Source: Chrysopilus asiliformis
Lineage: Eukaryota > Arthropoda > Insecta > Diptera > Rhagionidae
Reading direction: 5' to 3'
NCBI GenBank assembly: GCA_964034945.1
Contig: OZ035960.1
Span: forward strand, 65,192,470-65,256,469
DNA length: 64,000 nucleotides
The first letter of the stretch is position 1. The number at the start of each line of letters is the position of its first letter. Made by a program: the position numbers and the translations under genes. Below, piece after piece: positions 1 to 10,895 of this stretch. The notes under the pieces were generated by a model. That model was not told the origin of the DNA. It saw only the letters and a list, made by a program, of their open reading frames with translations, and did no database searches.

Positions 1-718
1 AGGTATAGAGAGAACCCAGAACAGTTTAGGCGAAATAATCAACAATTTCATAACAATAGGCCTTCAGGACAGTTCAGACAAAATAACTATAACCCTCAAA
101 ACCATTTTAGACAGAATTCAGGCCAGGTTAGACAACCAGTATTTAACGCATCCGGACAGATAAGAAATGCGTATCAAAACCCCCAGCCTATGGAAATAGA
201 TCAGATATCTAACCAAGATACTGTCGAAAGATTCGAAAACGAGGAAGTTCATAAATTTTTTTCTCAACTAAGCCTCGGAAACAAAATTTATACAGATTTT
301 AGTATTGACAACTACGTTTATAAAGCACTTTTAGATACAGGATCAACAATGAGTATAATTAATTCGCATAGAGTAGATTGTAGCAAATATAAAGTTTTAG
401 AAAGAGTAAAAATGAATTTGAAAACGATAAATAATACAACCACGGAAATAGTCGAGAGAATAATGACTCCAGTTCCAAAAGAATTTAACTACGATAAAAA
501 TGGAGCAATAAAATGGTATAAAAGGAATTTAGGAGATAAACCATACGACGTTCTTGTCGGTATGGATTTGCTAAGCAAAATTGTTAAAGCCCTTGATTTT
601 GACAATAAACTCTTAATTCTAAACAATAATTCGAGACTACCCCTATATACTTCAAAAAACGATACAACTTTCGATTGTTTCGAACTGAAAAGTGAAGAAA
701 AAGAGGTAGATCTGAACC
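1..718 (+). pseudogene. Gag C-terminus and aspartic protease of the errantivirus-like element (partial)
   Basis: The frame is open from base 1. The first ~60 codons are rich in Asn, Gln, Arg and Phe, like the nucleic-acid-binding Gag tail of this group, and run into a retropepsin-like domain. The catalytic motif is LLDTGSTMS near bases 330-356, followed by a flap-like region and the VLVGMDLL motif near 550-573. The true start is outside the window; the ATG at 190 is internal. The frame crosses the hAT junction at 727 and stops at 861 inside hAT sequence, so this piece is cut off from RT. Removing the hAT with one TSD copy leaves this frame in phase with the pol frame downstream. Confidence 0.8.
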
Positions 719-1311
719 ATCTAAACCAGTGGTTCCCAAAGTGGTCCCTACGGACCCCCAGGGGTCCCCGGGATCATTCAGGGGGTCCGTGGAAAATTAA
801 AATTGATTTGGGGGTCCCTGAACAACGTCAAGGGGTCCGCGCAAGGTTTAATATGAAATAAAAAAATTGTGACACATTTTTATTAATATGGAATTTAAAA
901 TAAATAACAATGAATAAATTATTAGCGATTTTTACGTCCTAATTAAAATATTTATAGTTAGACATATTGGGTTTTATTATTTAATAGAATGCACCCTAAA
1001 AGTTATAGCTTACTATTTTATATTTTTGTTTAATTTGTTTACTTCTGCGAATAACCAAATCCGCTAATGTTTGGAATTACTGTACATTACTGTATTATTA
1101 TATTCTGTTGTGAATTAATTGGTACAAAATGAGTACCTACACAATATGTGACATTTACATGAAATTTTATCCTCACATCTCAAATAATTAATTCAAAAGA
1201 GTGTTACATTGCAGCATTCAATTTTTATTATAATTAACAGTGGTTTGTTGCAAATAAAATTTTTGATATTGTAACGGTCCACGGGTAAGAAGTTGCAAGG
1301 ACATTCGAGAT

Positions 1312-2752
1312 TAGGGATGCCAACGATACCTCGTTGGTATCGTTGAAAAATATCGAGTTTTAACCTCGATGTGCCGTTAGACTTTGCTGGGTCCCCGGGC
1401 ACAGCAACATATATGGCAATGAGAGAGTCGACGAACTGGCAAAAGTAGGGACCGAAATGGCTATGGAGAGCGCGGACCGCTCGGTCGAAATGCCGATCGA
1501 ATGCGCTAAAAGTATAATTGATAGGAAAGGGGTGAACAACATAAATATCCGTTGGCAAACAAGGAGCGATTGTGTAATCACAAGGTCGCTCTGGCCTAAA
1601 TTTAATAGGAACAGAACCGACACCCTTCTTAGACTCAGCAGGACCTCCGTAAGGCTACTCACAGGCTTAATCACGGGGACTGCCCCCTTGGCGTTATGGC
1701 CAGAAGGTGGGGCGCGGCCGCAAATGATTTTTGCCGCAGTTGTGGTGACGAGGAGGAGCCGGAGACCGTGAAACACTTACTCTGTGAGTGTCCAGCCCTA
1801 CAAGCACGCCGATATGGGACGCTTGGGGCCAGATTTTACAGTGGGCTGACGGAGCTTGGCAACCACCCACTCGAGGATATGCTGAGCTTCGTCAACAAGT
1901 CGGGCTGGTTCAAATAGGATCAGCTAGTTTTGATGAAAGGTCTTATGAGTACCGAAGACATCACAATGGGCCTGTAGGCCTCCGAGTGTAGTGCTGTGCT
2001 CACGCCTGGGCGCGCGCGGTCTTCTCAACCTAACCTAACCTCGATGTTGAACAGACCGATATATCGAGGTATCGATGTTGTTATCCACGATGTTAGAACA
2101 TTACTCTTTGTAAAATTAGTAGAGAAACTAATTTTAGGACTAGAGGGACTAGTTTTTAGATAGATTTAATATAGCCACTCAAAGATTTGTTTAAATTTTC
2201 TTTGGTATCAATTTTCGGTTCCATCTTTCTACAAGATTTCGCAAAAAATACCAGAGCTAGCCATGAAATTTTACAGAGAAGTTTGGTTCTGATGTGGAAA
2301 TCCGTTAACCGGAAGTAACCAAAACGGCGGCTTTTTAAAAACTATGCGGTTTTTTGCGATTTATTCCGAAACTAACCATTTTCCAGTAGTCTTATGTATT
2401 ACAAAACTTGCAGACAATAAAATTTGCTACATTTATGTCTTTTACTAGAACTCCGTTATAAAGATATGCCGGTATTTCAAAAAAATTATTTTTTTTTGCG
2501 AATATCTCGAAAACTAACGGGTTTTTGGTGGTTCAACGTATAAGAAGAATTAAAACCGTGTTAATTCTACCTGGGTGCACTCCACCCACAGTAGAGCATC
2601 CGCCAGGTGGCTAAATTATTTATTAAATTTAACTTTTTCAAAACATCGGAAAAACGATGTTTTCAGGACGATGTTTTTTGACATCGATGTCGCCTTAAAA
2701 AAAACATCGATTTTCGATATATCGAGGTTTTATGAACGATTTTGCATCCCTA
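1312..2752. mobile_element. Second hAT element nested in the first (hAT-2)
   Basis: It starts TAGGGATGC and ends GCATCCCTA, flanked by the 8-bp duplication TTCGAGAT at 1304-1311 and 2753-2760. Near both ends there are many short palindromes of the type CGATATATCGA, which could serve as subterminal transposase binding sites (inference). There is no transposase. A 5'-truncated LINE fragment lies inside at 1373-2036, making four levels of nesting at this point. Confidence 0.88.
1373..2036 (+). mobile_element. 5'-truncated LINE fragment: RNase H end and C-terminal zinc knuckle
   Basis: Two overlapping plus-strand frames carry the 3' end of a LINE ORF2. One has WVPGHSNIYGNERVDELAK, the end of a RNase H domain (about 1388-1444). 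The other has CRSCGDEEEPETVKHLLCEC, a typical C-terminal zinc knuckle (about 1735-1794). The switch between them implies one frameshift near 1690. A RNase H domain suggests the R1/I/LOA group rather than jockey. Flanking TSDs AACCTCGATGT occur at 1362-1372 and 2037-2047. The 3' tail is a short run of AACCT units rather than poly(A). Confidence 0.8.
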
Positions 2753-3072
2753 TTCGAGATCTGGCGTGAACGCTTCGAGAATGTTTGAGATCTGCACACG
2801 AGAACGTTCGAGACCTCGGCGAATATAAAAGGCCGCGTCTTCGGCGGAGATTCAATAAATACTTCTTCAACAAAATGTTTTATTTATATTTTATTTTTAC
2901 ATCATTAATTTAACTTCAAGACATTAAAGTTAAATTTGTAATTTTTCTATTATGCATTTATGTAGTTTTTCACCCAGGGTCCGTGGGCAAGTTTTGACTA
3001 TGAAAAGGGGTCCGTGGGCAAGTTTTGACTATGAAAAGGGGTCCGTGGGCCAAAAGAGTTTGGGAACCACTG

Positions 3073-5798
3073 ATCTAAACGATGAAGAAAAGCAAGAAAT
3101 ACAAAAGTTACTAAAAACCTATAAAAATTTAATTTATAAAGAGGGTGATCAACTAACAAATACAGATTCTGTAACTCACGAGATAAAAACCAAGACAGAC
3201 CAACAAATCAATGCTAAATTATACCGACTTCCCCCTAAACACGAAGAAGAAGTACGGAAACAAGTCGAAGAGATGGAAAAGCAAGGGATCATTAGGAAAT
3301 CCCACAGTCGATATGCCTCACCAATAGTAGTCGTAGCGAAAAAATTAGACAATTCAGGGAAACAAAAATTTAGACTCTGTGTTGATTACAGAAGGTTAAA
3401 CGAAATAACTATCGACGATAAATACCCAATTCCAAATATAGACAGCATATTAGATAAATTAGGAAGAGCCCAATATTTTTCCTCGTTAGATCTTGCAAAA
3501 GGGTACCATCAAATCAAAATGAATAAAAATGACATTCAAAAAACAGCATTCATTACGCCCAACGGTCTATACGAATTTGTCAGGATGCCATTCGGACTAA
3601 AGAACGCACCGGCAACATTCCAACGATTAATGAATGAAATATTAAGGGAATATATCAACAAAATTTGTGTCGTATATTTACACGACATACTCATCTTTTC
3701 CACTAGTTTAAAAGAACACATTGCATCATTAAATCTAATTTTCAAGAAATTAACTGAACATAATCTTAAAATACAATTCGACAAATGCTCATTCATGAAA
3801 AAGAACACAGAATTTTTGGGCCATGTCCTTACAGCAGAAGGAATGAAACCAAACCCTAACAAAATCAAATGTATTGTGGAATATCAATTACCTAAAACAG
3901 ACAAACAGTTAAAGGGATTTCTCGGAGTAACAGGTTACTACCGAAAATTTGTCCAAGATTACGCAAAAATCGCTAATCCTATGGTAAAATATCTAAAAAA
4001 AGGAAAAAAGATAAATATGAATGACCCAGAATACATCCAAGCATTCGAAACACTAAAATTAAACATTATTAAACACCCAATATTGAAATTTCCAGATTTC
4101 ACAAAAAATTTCACACTGTTTACCGATGCAAGTAACTATGCAATTGGAGCAGTACTTACACAGGAAGGGCAACCCGTTTGTTATGCCTCAAGATCACTAA
4201 ACGATCACGAAAAAAATTACTCTGTTACAGACAAAGAATTCCTAGCAATCGTGTGGGCTGTATCCTATTTTAGACCATATTTATGCGGAAAACAATTCAA
4301 AATCATAACAGACCATTTACCTATCAAATATTTGAATAAAAAGTTTACCGGAAAAGAATTTAATCAAAGAACCCAACGTTGGCTACTTAAACTACAAGAG
4401 TACCAATTTGATATAGAGTATTTAAAAGGTAAAGAAAATAAAGTTGCAGACTTTCTAAGTCGAATACAAGAAAACACAAAAAATTACGAAGATAATCAAT
4501 CGATAAATAACCTAACAGATGATGCAACGGAACATTTTCAAGAAGAACAACAATTAGATCACATACCAATTAAAGAAACCATAGTCAATAAATACAAAAC
4601 TCAATTAATACTGACAAATGACGTAGACGAAGAAATAGAAATACTTCACAATAGACGGATTATTTACATTGATATGACTAAAAGTAAAGAATATTGGATA
4701 GATTTGCTTAGACGATTTATAAAACCAGGTCTAATTGGAATTTACACTGAGTTGTCATATCATGAATTTAATAAAATTCAACAAACGTTAATAGAACTTT
4801 TTAGCCAAAACAGACAAATAAAATTTATCAAAACAACATTAAGAGCTCAAGAAATTAAAACTTTAGAAGAAGCCCATAGACAAATATCAATGTACCACAC
4901 ACAAGAAAGCCTACATAGCGGCATTATTGAAACATATCATAGTCTCGAGAATAAAATATACTATCCGAAATTAGTGAAAGAAATCACAAAAATTTTAAAT
5001 AATTGTAAAACGTGTTTGGAAACAAAATATGAAAGAAAACCAATAAAACCAAAGTATAGAATAAGTGAAACACCCCAAAGACCAAATGAAATATTACACG
5101 TCGACATCTATTATTTTTTGAAACAACCTTTTTTGACATTAATAGACAAACTAACGAAAAAAGCGTATATTTATCATCTTCCCAATCGAAATTGGATAAA
5201 AAAGATAGAAACATTGGAAGAACATTTCACGAAATTCGGCAAACCCAGAAAAATCATAGCAGATAACGAATTTAAATCAGAAAACCTGAAAGAATTTCTC
5301 AGAGAACAACAAGTAGAACTACATCTAACCAAACCAAACACTCATACGGGTAATAGCGATGTTGAAAGATTCCATTCCACATTACAAGAAAAATTAGTTA
5401 CATTAAGAAATACAGAATTAACATTAGTACAGAAAATACATAGGGCAGTTTTAAACTATAACAACAGATATCATTCTACTATTAAAATGACGCAAGAGGA
5501 AGCCATGGGTACAGATTTCGCAAATTTAGCAAGACAAATACAAGAACAGAAAGAAAAAAGAACTGAAAAATTGAACCAAAATAGGGAAGACTACGTCGAA
5601 CAAAGGCAAATATTACCAATCAAAAATTACAAAAGAAATTATTATAAAAATGAACCGAGATATAGAATCAAACAAACAAATAACGAACACCCAATAAACA
5701 CAAAACGACCTCGTTTATTTGCAGATGACAACATTAGCATTTCTAATACTAATGACAATGACAGCAACGCAACCAACAACAGCAACATTGACAATTAA
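3073..5798 (+). pseudogene. Errantivirus-like pol: RT, RNase H and integrase, with altered RT active site
   Basis: The frame is open from 2952, but everything before 3073 is hAT sequence. RT motifs are present: the LDLAKGYHQI region near 3486 and the MPFGLKNAPATFQ region near 3588. RNase H follows, with FTDASNYAIGAVL near 4120. The integrase has the HHCC-like zinc finger ending CKTC near 5006, then the acidic triad contexts HVDIYY (5098), IIADNEF (5254) and SDVERFHS (5356). The key oddity is YLHD at 3675-3686, where the family has YLDD: one of the two metal-binding aspartates of RT is a histidine. Polymerase activity is therefore expected to be lost even without the hAT. The 3' end overlaps env by 80 bases. 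Confidence 0.88.
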
Positions 5799-7276
5799 CC
5801 CATTAACGACAGATAACGGATACGTGACCATTAACATGGGACAGACAGAAATAGTACAAGATACGAAGACTATACTGCATATCATAAACATTAAGGAACT
5901 AAAACAAACAGTAGCGGCTTTTGACGAAACTGTTAAGATATTAGGAATTAATAAAGATAGAATCATATCAAAAGAAATAGAAACTCTTTACGCGAAAATT
6001 TCAGCAATTGAACCAGGCACACAGCCAAGACAAAAAAGAGGTTTAATAAATATCGTAGGAAGAGTACAAAAAATGGTTATTTGGAACTATGGACGACAGT
6101 GACCGTGAAGAAATAACAAATCATTTAAAAATAACGGAAGAAAATGCGAAAGAAGCAATAGGCAATTCAAATAGACAAATAGAAATTAATTACCATCTTA
6201 ACGAAAGTATAACATATTTAAAGAATATTGTAGAATCAGACCGAAATCAAATAAAAAAAGTATATGAAGATCTATCAGGTAACGAAAAACGTTTAATATC
6301 GGAACAGATAAAATTAGATCAAATTATCAAACTAAAAATATTAGAGGAAAAAATAAACCAAATTATTGAAAATATTGTACTAATAAAACATGGATTAGTA
6401 AACCCTAGTCTACTAACAGCAACAGAAATAAATGAAACCAAATTAGATTTTTACAAATTAAAAAATATAAAAGTAGGATTATTAAAATATAATAACGAAA
6501 CAATAATTATTGCATTAAAGATACCAAGTACGTATCAATTAGTAGATTTAAAATTAATAACCGCAATTCCTACAGAAGCCAGAATGGAAATTTTAATGGA
6601 AGATGAATATTTTATTGAAATAAATGATACTAAATATGAATATAACAAAGAAGTTCAATATTATAGCGAAAGTAAGAAAATTGAAAACTGTATAACCAAT
6701 AAAAATTGTAAGTTAAAAGAAAATAAAGTAACAGAAATTAAAACGATTGATGAAAGTACAATAATTTGTAAAAATATGAATCAGGAAGAAATATTAAACA
6801 GATGTGACGACAGAAAAATTATTTTAAATGGAAATTATCTTATAGTAATTAACAATTGTAGTATAGAAATATTGAATAAAACTTTTAATAATGAAAACAT
6901 TAAATTTAAGGAAAGATTTTTGTACTTTGAAAATTTAAAATTTAATTTTACAAAAGAGCCCAACTTTGAAGAAATAAACCTTAAAAACACAGAAAATATT
7001 AAACATATAAATTTATTGAAAATTCATAAAAATCTAAATTATGTCATCAGCGTCACTGTCATTATCACCATAATTATTGTAATTTTACTAGTAATTAGAC
7101 TAAAAAAGAAAATTAATGTTTCAAAAATATCTCGCGAAATCTTAAATAAAGGGATTTTTAAAATTAACAAAATTCAGGAGAATTTTTTTCCTAACGGGGG
7201 AGAGGTTACATATCCTGGTCCGTCAGACAAACGTGACATCTCCAATTCCCAAATTCTTCAACCCATCTTCCCATAG
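5719..7276 (+). pseudogene. env: Errantivirus-like envelope gene, frameshifted
   Basis: The first frame (5719-6102) begins with a hydrophobic signal-like stretch and contains a furin-type site, RQKR, at about residues 104-107, followed by a glycine-rich segment where errantiviral fusion peptides lie. A second frame (6089-7276) carries the rest of the ectodomain with several cysteines and N-glycosylation sites. It ends in one membrane segment (about residues 318-338, rich in V and I) and a short basic tail. The frame switch falls near the A-run at 6067-6075 and looks like a one-base indel. No intact envelope is encoded here. Confidence 0.8.
7190..7202 (+). other. Polypurine tract of the errantivirus-like element
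   Basis: A purine run, ACGGGGGAGAG (about 7193-7203), lies directly before the repeat that starts the 3' LTR. This is the expected place for the plus-strand primer of a gypsy-type element. The env stop codon lies inside the LTR, as is usual for the group. Confidence 0.6.
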
Positions 7277-7670
7277 AAATATTCTTATTTAGGTTACATA
7301 TCCAGGTCCGTCAGACAAACGTGACATCTCCAATTCCCAAATTCTTCAACCCATCTTCCCATAGAAATATTCTTATTTAGGTTACATATCCAGGTCCGTC
7401 AGACAAACGTGACATCTCCAATTCCCAAATTCTTCAACCCATCTTTCCATAGAAATATTCTTATCTATTCCCACGGTTTAGCGAATGCATCAAAGACGCT
7501 GCATCAACACGTCTGAGCATGCAAGGTGTTAAATGACAAAGTGACTGAATTAGGTAAATTGGGCATAGCTTTAAGTCAGTTGATAAGTAACCATCGCACG
7601 AGTACGAAGTGCTCTTGAAGTAAATATTGTAACTTTTCCTTTTAATAAAGAGTTTTTAAATTTAAAGAAA
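7203..7670 (+). repeat. 3' LTR of the errantivirus-like element (approximate ends)
   Basis: The segment follows the polypurine tract and includes a polyadenylation signal, AATAAA, at 7644-7649. It stops where minus-strand BEL gag sequence resumes. The left end (AGGTTACATA) resembles errantiviral LTR starts. The right end is uncertain by several bases because the partner LTR is not in the window. Its U3 part contains three 88-bp tandem units. Confidence 0.65.
7204..7467 (+). repeat. Three 88-bp tandem repeats in the 3' LTR
   Basis: GGTTACATATCC begins at 7204, 7292 and 7380, giving an exact 88-bp period. The copies are almost identical: one T/A change in the first unit and a few differences in the third. 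Because they lie at the start of U3, they could be duplicated promoter or enhancer units (inference). Confidence 0.92.
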
Positions 7671-8851
7671 GTGTTTTTTTTTAATCACAAACTTCCCTAA
7701 GTTTGTAAGTTGTATAAGTGTATGATGACGCTGATCACAAATAAAGCACCTTTTTTTGTTCGAACAATTAGCCAACTTGTGACTATTTGATAAACAATTT
7801 CGGCATAATTTCAATTTTTCCACCTCTTCCAATCGTTTTTTGGAGTTTAATTGCTTAAATTTAAGACACTGATTCGATGAATGGGTCCCTTGACAAAACA
7901 CGCATTTGTAATTTTGATTGGTAGATATGAATGACTGATTCATCTTTGGTTTGTGTTCGCCTCTAGATACCGGAGCCTTTCGATTCTCAACTGCTTCCAA
8001 TGTCCTGAATCTAGTTTCGAGAAATGTTTTGAGCTCATTGAAATTTGGGAGCGTTGTTTTTTGTGTTAATGATTGTTCCCATAACACAAGAGAATCAGGA
8101 TGTAACTTTTGAGCGATTAAATATATTAATATTGGATCCCAATCTGTCATGCTCACACCAAGGTTTTTTAACGCTAGTAAGCTCTCATTAGTTGTATCTA
8201 AAAGTTTTTTGTTATTTTGTTTGGCTGTGAGAATATTCTTTTTAATTCGGTAAAAATTAAAACTCTTTTGTTGTTGTATCGAGATTGTAACACGTTCCAA
8301 GCTAACATATAATTTGCGTCTGTAGTTTGATAATGGCTGATTAAGTTAGCTGCTTCTCCGTGTACACTAGCATTTAAATAATGTAATTTTTCTACGTTGC
8401 TAATTTTACTTGTATGTATAAGTGATTGGAATAAATCATGAAATGTTACCCAATCGGAATAATTACCAGCGAAGTTTGGTAAACTGATTCTTGGAAGTTT
8501 GACTGTGTTAGAGCTCGAAGTTGTATTTTCTTCGAGAGTTTGGTTAGTGAGCTCAGGCGTCACTAGTGGTATTTTTAGCTCTTCTAATTCAGAGATAAAT
8601 GATATGTTTTTAAAATAATCATTTTCTTTATAATTTTTTGGACGGCAGGTATAAATTTTTCGATTATTTGCCTTGAACTCGTTCCAATACTCATTCAAAC
8701 AGGCAATTTTTTTGTTAATATACGCGAGAGATTTGCGTGTAGCTGAATCTTTCTTGAAATTTCGTTTCAGATTAGTGATTTGTTCAGCGAGCATGTCCTG
8801 ATGGACTAAAATCTCTTCATATGGAGTGAGTGTTGTGTCTTCTTCACTCAT
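7662..8851 (-). pseudogene. gag: BEL-1 gag, frameshifted and truncated
   Basis: The N-terminal piece (8851-8198) carries the BEL Gag core (DUF1759 type), with LPRISLPNFAGNYSDWVTFHD and the QSRYNNKRVL motif. A frameshift near 8240-8260 moves the reading into the second piece (8300-7662). That piece has the ...WEQSL... helix, a block with the ETRFRTLE motif, and CCHC-like knuckles around CVFCQGTHSSNQC and CRNCLSNSHKLANC. The last codons (KKKHFL) are read from the invading LTR. It would have coated the RNA genome of the element. It overlaps the 3' LTR edge only because the frame happens to stay open there. Confidence 0.82.
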
Positions 8852-8923
8852 GATTGCAAACTCTTGTTCAACTTTAGATTGAATTGATTTGATATTTTAC
8901 TAAGTTTGTTTTATTTGTTTCTA

Positions 8924-8940
8924 TCCGGCTCGAAGGACCA
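8924..8940 (-). other. BEL-1 primer binding site
   Basis: On the minus strand this reads TGGTCCTTCGAGCCGGA, three bases after the end of the LTR. The same sequence stands beside the LTR of the second BEL element at 51961-51976. This motif is common in insect Pao/BEL elements; I did not assign the tRNA. Confidence 0.8.
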
Positions 8941-8943
8941 AAA

Positions 8944-9631
8944 TGTTTACGCACAGCTCGAATAAACGTATAATCCGAAAAGAAACAAATAAGAAACCAG
9001 CATTTTTAATTGTAAAATATATTAACTTTATATTTTCAATTTTAATACATATATATATAATCCAATAAATTCTAAATCGTCAAAGTTGTTGAATGAAATG
9101 TTTGTAAATAATTAAATCCTTCACAATAATTCTAGTGACATTAATCCAAAGTTATAAAGCGTTTAGTAATAATTCAATCAATAATTCAATGATGATTCAA
9201 ATTCCACTTTCTAATGGTTCAATGATAATTTCAAATTTTGATGCGGAATCCAATATTGATGCAATTCACGGTACTGCGTTGATAGTAAAAAATGTGCCAG
9301 ATACGGCTGGTTGGTTGATTGTAAAACAGCGGTTGACCAGGCAAGGCTGGTATGTTGGTCGCAAAAACGACGGTTGGCTGCGAAAACAGCGGTTGACCAG
9401 TCAAAGCTGGTAGATTGGTCGTAAAAACGACGGTTGGCTGCAAAAACAGCGGTTGACCAGTCAAAGCTGGTAGGTTTGTCGCAAAAACGACGGTTGGCTG
9501 CGAAAACAATGGTTGACCAGTCAGGCTGGTAGCTCGGAATCCTTCCACAGCTGGATGAATTCTCATCTCGCTGAGTGTGTTACTCTGTTTTTATAGGCAC
9601 TCTACCGGATGTATTCGAGCTTCTAGAAACA
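8944..9631 (-). repeat. BEL-1 5' LTR
   Basis: On the plus strand it starts TGTTTACG and ends AGAAACA, giving the TG...CA ends of an LTR with short inverted termini TGTTT/AAACA. The primer binding site adjoins its inner end. It contains four arms of a 60-bp tandem repeat. The second LTR is not in the window. Confidence 0.75.
9321..9533 (-). repeat. 60-bp tandem repeat in the BEL-1 LTR
   Basis: AAAACAGCGGTTGACCAG-type units recur at about 9323, 9383, 9443 and 9503, a 60-bp period with small differences. The array makes both strands open for about 90-110 codons, which I treat as a by-product of the repeat and not as a gene. Confidence 0.9.
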
Positions 9632-10440
9632 TCTGACAGAACTCAGCACCTCTAAGTCCTGCATCCGTTTAGGATCAATTTTAATTCCTTCCATAGATAT
9701 AACATGACCAAGATAATTTACGGAAGTAACTCTATACTGAACTTTAGATCTATTGAATTTTACATTCTTTTCTATGGCTCTTTCCATTACTTTTTCCAAA
9801 TTTTGATCATGTTCCTCCAGCGTACTTCCACCAACTAAAATATCATCAATGTAAATCGCAGTTCCTTTTAAATCTGCAAAATTTCTTTCATTTTGCTTTT
9901 GGAATGCCTCAGATGCAATCCGAAGGCCAAAAGGAAGTACAAAAAAATGTAAAAAAATGTACATAAATCTGAGGATTCCCTATCCAACTTCATTTGCCAA
10001 TATCCCTCAGACAAGTCCAAAACCGTAAAATATTTCATTCCTGCTAATTTAGCAGTTATTTCATTGAAAGAGGGTATCATGTATGGATCATCAACAACAG
10101 CTTCATTTAAGTATTTAGGATCTAAACATAATTTTAAACTGCCATTAGTTTTTTCAACAATTACTAAATTTGATACCCAAGATTTTGATTTATCAACTTT
10201 CTCAATTATTTTCCGTTTGATAAGATCTTCTAAAGCAATTTTTAATCTATTTACTAATACCAATGGTATTCTCCTAGCTGATTTCACTACCGGAGTATTA
10301 TTTGGCTTTATAGCTATTTTATATTCTTCTTCAAATGTTCCTAATCCTTCAAATACACTTTGGTATTTGTCCATAAACTTATTCAAATCATTAACATTTA
10401 AATTTATTTCATTTACTTTATAGGTCTCTTATCTCTACAA
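9632..10440 (-). pseudogene. Mag-like Ty3/gypsy reverse transcriptase fragment
   Basis: Two minus-strand frames make up one RT. The first (10386-9868) has the LCLDPKYLN and FTVLDLSEGYWQMKLD motifs. The second (9964-9623) has the LPFGLRIASEAFQ and IYIDDILVGG motifs, the latter holding an intact YIDD-type active site, then NYLGHVIS. The frames are separated by a small direct duplication around ATGTAAAAAAATGTACAT (9940-9965). The fragment stops at the BEL-1 LTR (9631). Style and strand match the gag-pro piece at 43.8-45.3 kb, so both are probably one element split by the LINE. Confidence 0.78.
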
Positions 10441-10895
10441 TCTCTTGAAATTAGGCGACAAAATTTCAAAATTGCTTTTGCCTTTAAAGTTTTATCCGGG
10501 ACTATGAACTCTCCGGGTCTACTTAATGAGTTTCGCATTTGTGTTCCTTTTCGGCAACTCCGATCATATAAGCCACTTGTTGTCCATCCTCATCGTACCA
10601 ACTATGGCCGCAATGAGCCGATTACATCAATGTCACGTTTGTTCAATGAAAATTATAATTTAATTGATTATTGTTTGAATGCCAATCAAGTAAAAAACTT
10701 ACTTCTCCGAAAACACTTACTTCTCCGATCATTCCCGTTCAATCAACCGTCGCGTTCGGACGTGTTTTTCTAAGCGCCAATAATTAGTTCAAAATTGTGC
10801 ATAGTGTCAAAATATAATATACAAGTGCATTCTTAATCAATTAAATATAAAAGTGCGAAATCAACACTTCATAATTGACCGTTCGCATTCCGTTA
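10441..10895. other. Unassigned AT-rich stretch
   Basis: There are short open frames on both strands (for example 10504-10773), but no domain I recognise and no clear terminal repeats. It may be the region between protease and RT of the Mag-like element, or a decayed insertion. Confidence 0.4.

Larger units (their letters stand above)
727..3072. mobile_element. Non-autonomous hAT element (hAT-1)
   Basis: The 14-bp terminal inverted repeats are CAGTGGTTCCCAAA on the left and its exact complement on the right. An 8-bp duplication, ATCTAAAC, flanks them at 719-726 and 3073-3080, which is diagnostic of hAT insertion. The subterminal regions carry repeated GGGGTCCGTGGGC-type motifs, three near the right end. 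No transposase is visible. A second hAT occupies 1312-2752. The rest is AT-rich and non-coding apart from a TATAAAAGG-like motif near 2825, whose role is unclear. Confidence 0.93.
1..7670 (+). mobile_element. Errantivirus-like Ty3/gypsy element with env, 5' end outside window
   Basis: Order on the plus strand is Gag tail, protease, reverse transcriptase, RNase H, integrase, env and a 3' LTR, the layout of insect errantiviruses (gypsy, 17.6 and 297 group). The 5' LTR and most of gag lie beyond base 1. The copy is dead: a hAT sits between protease and RT, the RT active site is altered, and env has a frameshift. Its right end abuts the zinc-knuckle region of a minus-strand BEL gag, so it most likely inserted into that BEL gene. 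I could not define its exact 3' base or its TSD. Confidence 0.85.
7671..9631 (-). mobile_element. Pao/BEL retrotransposon, 5' half only (BEL-1)
   Basis: Read on the minus strand, it has a 5' LTR (9631-8944), a primer binding site, and gag running leftwards to about 7671. There it is cut by the errantivirus-like element, so protease and pol should lie left of the window. The RT fragment to the right of 9631 belongs to a different element, so BEL-1 probably inserted into it. The far TSD cannot be seen. Confidence 0.8.

Noticed and set aside
2026..2045. Telomere-like AACCTAACCTAACC repeat
   Set aside because: It is only about two and a half units at the 3' end of a LINE fragment, and part of it belongs to the target duplication. 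It is not a telomere.
1272..2930. Possible solo LTR in hAT-1 (TGTAACGG..., TATAAAAGG, CAATAAA)
   Set aside because: I could not find a TSD or a convincing CA end. The parts are separated by hAT-2 and may simply be hAT-1 interior.
9135..9566. Open frames on both strands with repeated peptide words
   Set aside because: The 60-bp repeat is a multiple of three, so any open unit stays open. This is a repeat artefact inside an LTR.
10504..10773. 89-codon plus-strand frame as a host gene
   Set aside because: There is no recognisable domain, no splice-site context I can defend, and transposon fragments lie on both sides.
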